A stretch of DNA of 15,142 nucleotides from JBFMAP01 sp964632135 (GTDB lineage Archaea; Micrarchaeota; Micrarchaeia; Burarchaeales; JBFMAP01): contig CAZWEI010000032.1 in assembly GCA_964632135.1 (NCBI GenBank), positions 1 through 15,142 on the forward strand, in the 5' to 3' direction. The position numbers and the translations under genes are program-made. The notes beneath the pieces were generated by a model, which did no database searches, was not told where the DNA came from, and worked only from the letters and a program-made list of their open reading frames with translations. Below, in pieces: positions 12,701-15,142 of the stretch; positions within the stretch are counted from its first letter, which is position 1, and every line of letters starts with the position of its first letter.

Positions 12701-13462
12701 TTATCCCCTCACCCATTTCAAAACTTCCTCCTTATCTTTTTTTACTCCGAAGTGCGCGAAATAATCCACCACGTTGTAAATGTCGCGCGCAAGAAACTCC
12801 TCTGCTTTTGGGTGCGAACTGAGAACCCCCTGCCCGATGTCAATGAGATACGGCTCGCCTGCGTGCATCATTATGTTGAACTCGCTGATGTCCGCGTGCA
12901 CGAGCCCGCGCGCGTAAAGTTTTTTTATGTATCCGAGAATCGTGTCGCACTCGCGCTCAGGCTCGGTCGGCCCCATCTGCTTCAGCGTGGAGTCGGGAAT
13001 TCCCTCCTCGCCAAGAAATTCCATTACGAGGACATTTTTCCTGAAAAGATACGGCTTCGGCGCGCGCACCCCCGCCTCCTCGCATATCCCCAGGTTCTTG
13101 AACTCCTTCTGCGTCCAGGAGTAAATGATGTTGCGCCTCGTGTTCTTCACTCCGATGAAACGGTTGTCGCCGGTGAGATACTCCTGCATGCGAATGAAGT
13201 TGCTCGTCTCGATGCGGTAGATTTTCACGGCGAGATAGGGCGCAACATCCGAGTACGCCTCGCCGGAGGTCGCGCGGAACACGTTCGCCTCCTTCCCGGT
13301 GGCGATTGGATAATCAAGGCTCGCGATCACCTTTTTGTTCATAAAATAAGAAAGAGTGAGCAGACCGTCCTTGTCGAAAACCTGGCTCTCGATTTTCCAT
13401 TTTTCCTTTAATTGCTTCTCCTCGCGCGGGGGGTTCTTCTTCTTCGTCCACCTTCGCGCCAT
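12701..13462 (-). CDS. rio1: RIO1-type serine/threonine protein kinase/ATPase
   Basis: This is an atypical kinase of the RIO family. Eukaryotic Rio1 acts as an ATPase in late maturation of the small ribosomal subunit, and a similar role is inferred here. From the ATG at 13460-13462 the protein is 253 aa. It has the RIO nucleotide loop ATGKEANVF (about 54-62), the ATP-anchoring lysine in LAVKIYRIE (Lys80), the hinge LVMEFLGEEG, the catalytic loop LVHADISEFNIM (Asp191, Asn196) and the metal-binding LIDIGQ (Asp208). These match RIO1 rather than RIO2. An upstream ATG at 13510 would add 16 residues but overlaps the purB end; the chosen start gives the basic MARRWTKKK terminus, a GTGGGG site and a 22-nt gap after purB. 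It lies between purB and the 188-aa gene in one operon. Confidence 0.94.
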   Translation of the reverse strand: MARRWTKKKNPPREEKQLKEKWKIESQVFDKDGLLTLSYFMNKKVIASLDYPIATGKEANVFRATSGEAYSDVAPYLAVKIYRIETSNFIRMQEYLTGDNRFIGVKNTRRNIIYSWTQKEFKNLGICEEAGVRAPKPYLFRKNVLVMEFLGEEGIPDSTLKQMGPTEPERECDTILGYIKKLYARGLVHADISEFNIMMHAGEPYLIDIGQGVLSSHPKAEEFLARDIYNVVDYFAHFGVKKDKEEVLKWVRG

Positions 13463-13484
13463 AAAAAAGCCCCACGAACCAGTC

Positions 13485-14819
13485 TCACGCGCGAGTCGCG
13501 CGCTCCACAATCTCCCCCGCGCGTCCAGTGTAAGTTTCAGGATTGAAGAGTTTCTCGAGCTCGCTCCTGCCCAGTAGTTTGCTCACTTCCCTGTCGCGCG
13601 CCAGCACCTCTTTGAGATGTTTCCTCCCGCTGAACGCGATGATGCTCGCCTCGCGGATTTTCTCGTGCGCCGCCTGCCTTCCCATTCCCTTTTTCGTGAG
13701 CGCTATCATCACCCTCTCTGCCATCACGAGCCCCATACTCATCTCCAAATTTCTCTTGATGTTCTGCGGGAAGAAAGTGAGGTTCGTGAGTATGTCCTCC
13801 ATCTCCTTAAGCATGTAATCCGTTATCATGAACGCCTCAGGAATCGCGATGCGCTCGCTCGCAGAGTTCGTGAGGTCGCGCTCGTGCTCGAGTGGAATAT
13901 TTTCCAAACTCACGAGAAGGTTTCCGCGGACGACGCGCGCAAGCCCGCAGACCCTCTCGCACCTGTGCGGGTTCCTCTTGTGCGGCATCGTCGAACTCCC
14001 GACCTGCTTTGATTTGAAAGGCTCCGCAACCTCCAAAATTTCGCTCCTCTGCAAATTTCGAATCTCTTTTGCGATTTTCTCAAGCGCGCACGCGATGAGG
14101 CAGACAACGAAAACAACCTCGGCGTGCCTGTCCCTCTGCACCACTTGATTCGTCACGCGCGCAGGAACCAGCCCGAGTTCGCGCATCAGAATATTTTGAA
14201 CTTCCTCTGCCTTCGCAGGGTTTATCTCTGCGAGCGTGGCCATCGTGCCGACCGCGCCGGTCATCTTCCCAACGTAAATTCTCTTCTTAACCTCGTCAAG
14301 CCTCTCGAGGTTTCTCCTCATCTCGTCGGCATAGAGCGCGAACTTCATCCCGTAAGTTGTCGGGACGGCGTGCTGACCGTGCGTGCGGCCTATGCAGACT
14401 GTTTTCTTGTGTTTTTTCGCAAGTGAAACCAATACCTCGCGCACGCGCGCGGCTCGCTTCCCCAGCGCGTTTATAGCATCCCGCAAAATAAGCGCAGTGG
14501 CAGTATCCTCGATGTCATAACTCGTCGCGCCCAGATGAACGTACCCGCCTGCGCCGCCCCTGCATTTCTCGGCGAGCGCGCGCACCATTGCCATCAAATC
14601 GTGGTTGATTTGGGATTCGATCTCCTTAACGCGCTTAAGTTCGACTTTTTTGCCCGCGCGCTCAATTTCGGCAGCAGCGCTCTTTGGGATGTTCCCGGCG
14701 CGAGCGTGCGCGCGTGCGAGCGCGGATTCCACAAGAAGCCATTTGCGCAGTTTGTTTTCCTCGTCGAATATCGCGTTCATCTCGGTCGCGTACCTCTCCT
14801 CAAGCGGCGAAACAACCAT
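13485..14819 (-). CDS. purB: Adenylosuccinate lyase
   Basis: Fumarase/aspartase-superfamily lyase acting twice in purine synthesis: it splits SAICAR to AICAR plus fumarate, and adenylosuccinate to AMP plus fumarate. From the ATG at 14817-14819 it has 444 aa, the usual length. Visible motifs are VHLGATSYDIEDTA (His95 region), GRTHGQHAVPTTYG (His147, likely general acid), the signature loop GSSTMPHKRNP (274-284, catalytic Ser275/276) and LEHERDLTNSASER (310-323). The protein begins MVVSPLEERYA, typical of the family. The frame stays open to 15113, but that extension has no family similarity, crosses the promoter and runs antisense to the next gene. A TATA box at 14850 predicts a leader of about 8 nt. 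It heads an operon with RIO1 and the 188-aa gene. Confidence 0.96.
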   Translation of the reverse strand: MVVSPLEERYATEMNAIFDEENKLRKWLLVESALARAHARAGNIPKSAAAEIERAGKKVELKRVKEIESQINHDLMAMVRALAEKCRGGAGGYVHLGATSYDIEDTATALILRDAINALGKRAARVREVLVSLAKKHKKTVCIGRTHGQHAVPTTYGMKFALYADEMRRNLERLDEVKKRIYVGKMTGAVGTMATLAEINPAKAEEVQNILMRELGLVPARVTNQVVQRDRHAEVVFVVCLIACALEKIAKEIRNLQRSEILEVAEPFKSKQVGSSTMPHKRNPHRCERVCGLARVVRGNLLVSLENIPLEHERDLTNSASERIAIPEAFMITDYMLKEMEDILTNLTFFPQNIKRNLEMSMGLVMAERVMIALTKKGMGRQAAHEKIREASIIAFSGRKHLKEVLARDREVSKLLGRSELEKLFNPETYTGRAGEIVERATRA

Positions 14820-14848
14820 AAGCACACCCGTTATACTATAACCAATTG

Positions 14849-14858
14849 TTTTATATAT
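14849..14858. promoter_or_regulatory. Bidirectional TATA element between purB and the membrane-protein gene
   Basis: TTTTATATAT on the + strand and ATATATAAAA on the - strand are both good box A sequences. Initiation about 26 nt away falls near 14827 for purB and near 14880 for the + strand gene, giving leaders of roughly 8-9 nt each. No second TATA-like block of equal quality is seen in the 69-bp gap, though TTATACTATA at 14831-14840 is AT-rich. Confidence 0.55.
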
Positions 14859-14888
14859 CCCCTTCCTAACCTTAACCGAGGCGTTTGA

Positions 14889-15142
14889 ATGTTTGCCGGC
14901 TGGAACTACCTGTACGTGATAAACCTCTTCCTTGCGCTCGTTCTTTCGAGGATGCTGATAGACGCCGCGAAGGCGTACAAGGGAAAATCGTTGGGAAATA
15001 TGCTCACGTTCATGGCCATAGCGTTCCTGGCGTTTGCAGCCTATCAGATGACCGGCGTGTTCAAGGGTTTCGAGGTTTTCAAGGACACGCCAGTGGACTG
15101 GGACTTCATCCACGCGCTCAGCGAGACAGCGTTCATAATCGT
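14889..15142 (+). CDS. Multi-pass membrane protein, 5' part (cut by window edge)
   Basis: Reading from the ATG at 14889 gives 84 codons with no stop before the edge. The product begins MFAGWNYLYVINLFLALVLS. It has a hydrophobic helix at about 5-27, a charged loop (DAAKAYKGKS), a second helix at about 37-58 (NMLTFMAIAFLAFAAYQMTG), a short extracytoplasmic or cytoplasmic loop, and the start of a third hydrophobic segment at the edge. It looks like an integral membrane protein, perhaps the sensor module of a larger protein, but no family can be named. GAGG at 14878-14881, 7 nt upstream, suits ribosome binding. Codon use is GC-rich like the purB operon. It is divergent from purB. Confidence 0.7.
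   Translation, partial: MFAGWNYLYVINLFLALVLSRMLIDAAKAYKGKSLGNMLTFMAIAFLAFAAYQMTGVFKGFEVFKDTPVDWDFIHALSETAFII

Noticed and set aside
13463..13510. Upstream ATG for RIO1 adding 16 residues
   Set aside because: It overlaps the end of purB. The internal ATG at 13460-13462 has a GTGGGG site and gives a normal RIO1 start.
14820..15113. A 98-residue N-terminal extension of adenylosuccinate lyase
   Set aside because: The lyase begins normally at MVVSPLEERYA. The extension crosses the TATA box and lies antisense to a plausible + strand membrane-protein gene.
1..15142. CRISPR arrays, tRNA or rRNA genes, insertion sequences, attachment sites, origin
   Set aside because: All gaps are 135 bp or shorter. 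None shows spaced direct repeats, a cloverleaf, transposase motifs or terminal inverted repeats, and none has clustered origin-type repeats.

Overview
The window is archaeal. It encodes both subunits of DNA topoisomerase VI, a RIO1-type kinase and the archaeal two-KH-domain protein of the Pno1/Dim2 type. Recognisable promoters are TATA-box elements about 26 bp from inferred transcript starts, and several transcripts look leaderless or nearly so. Together with five large or medium proteins I cannot place in a family, this suggests an uncultivated lineage, possibly DPANN-like. The phylum cannot be fixed from this window.

Layout: (1) 44-1907 is an AT-rich divergent pair: a tandem-duplicated Lrp/AsnC-type regulator (-) and an unrecognised helical 248-aa protein (+). 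They share a 133-bp intergenic region with two TATA boxes and two inverted repeats. (2) 1930-5288 (-) is a compact, GC-richer operon, KH protein then top6B then top6A, with its own promoter near 5365. (3) 5406-10307 (-) is a two-gene operon of very large unrecognised proteins (979 aa then 648 aa). It has its own TATA box and the strongest Shine-Dalgarno site in the window. (4) 10394-12116 is a divergent pair, a CorA-like membrane protein lacking the GMN signature (-) and protein-L-isoaspartate methyltransferase (+), apparently firing from one TATA element readable on both strands. (5) 12130-14819 (-) is an operon: adenylosuccinate lyase, RIO1 kinase, and an unrecognised 188-aa protein 4 nt behind RIO1. 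(6) 14889 to the edge (+) is the start of a multi-pass membrane protein, divergent from purB and again sharing a TATA element.

How the parts relate: RIO1, the KH protein and Topo VI B/A are usually near neighbours in archaea. RIO1 and the KH protein point to small-subunit ribosome maturation, and Topo VI handles supercoil relaxation and decatenation. Here RIO1 is separated from the KH-top6 operon by about 7.4 kb. That interval holds the giant unrecognised operon, corA, pcm and the 188-aa gene. Conserved genes are GC-rich with many CGCG/GCGC words. Several unrecognised genes are visibly more AT-rich, so the window looks like a conserved backbone interrupted by lineage-specific genes. I see no tRNA, rRNA, CRISPR array, insertion sequence or recognisable viral gene. 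No intergenic stretch exceeds about 135 bp.
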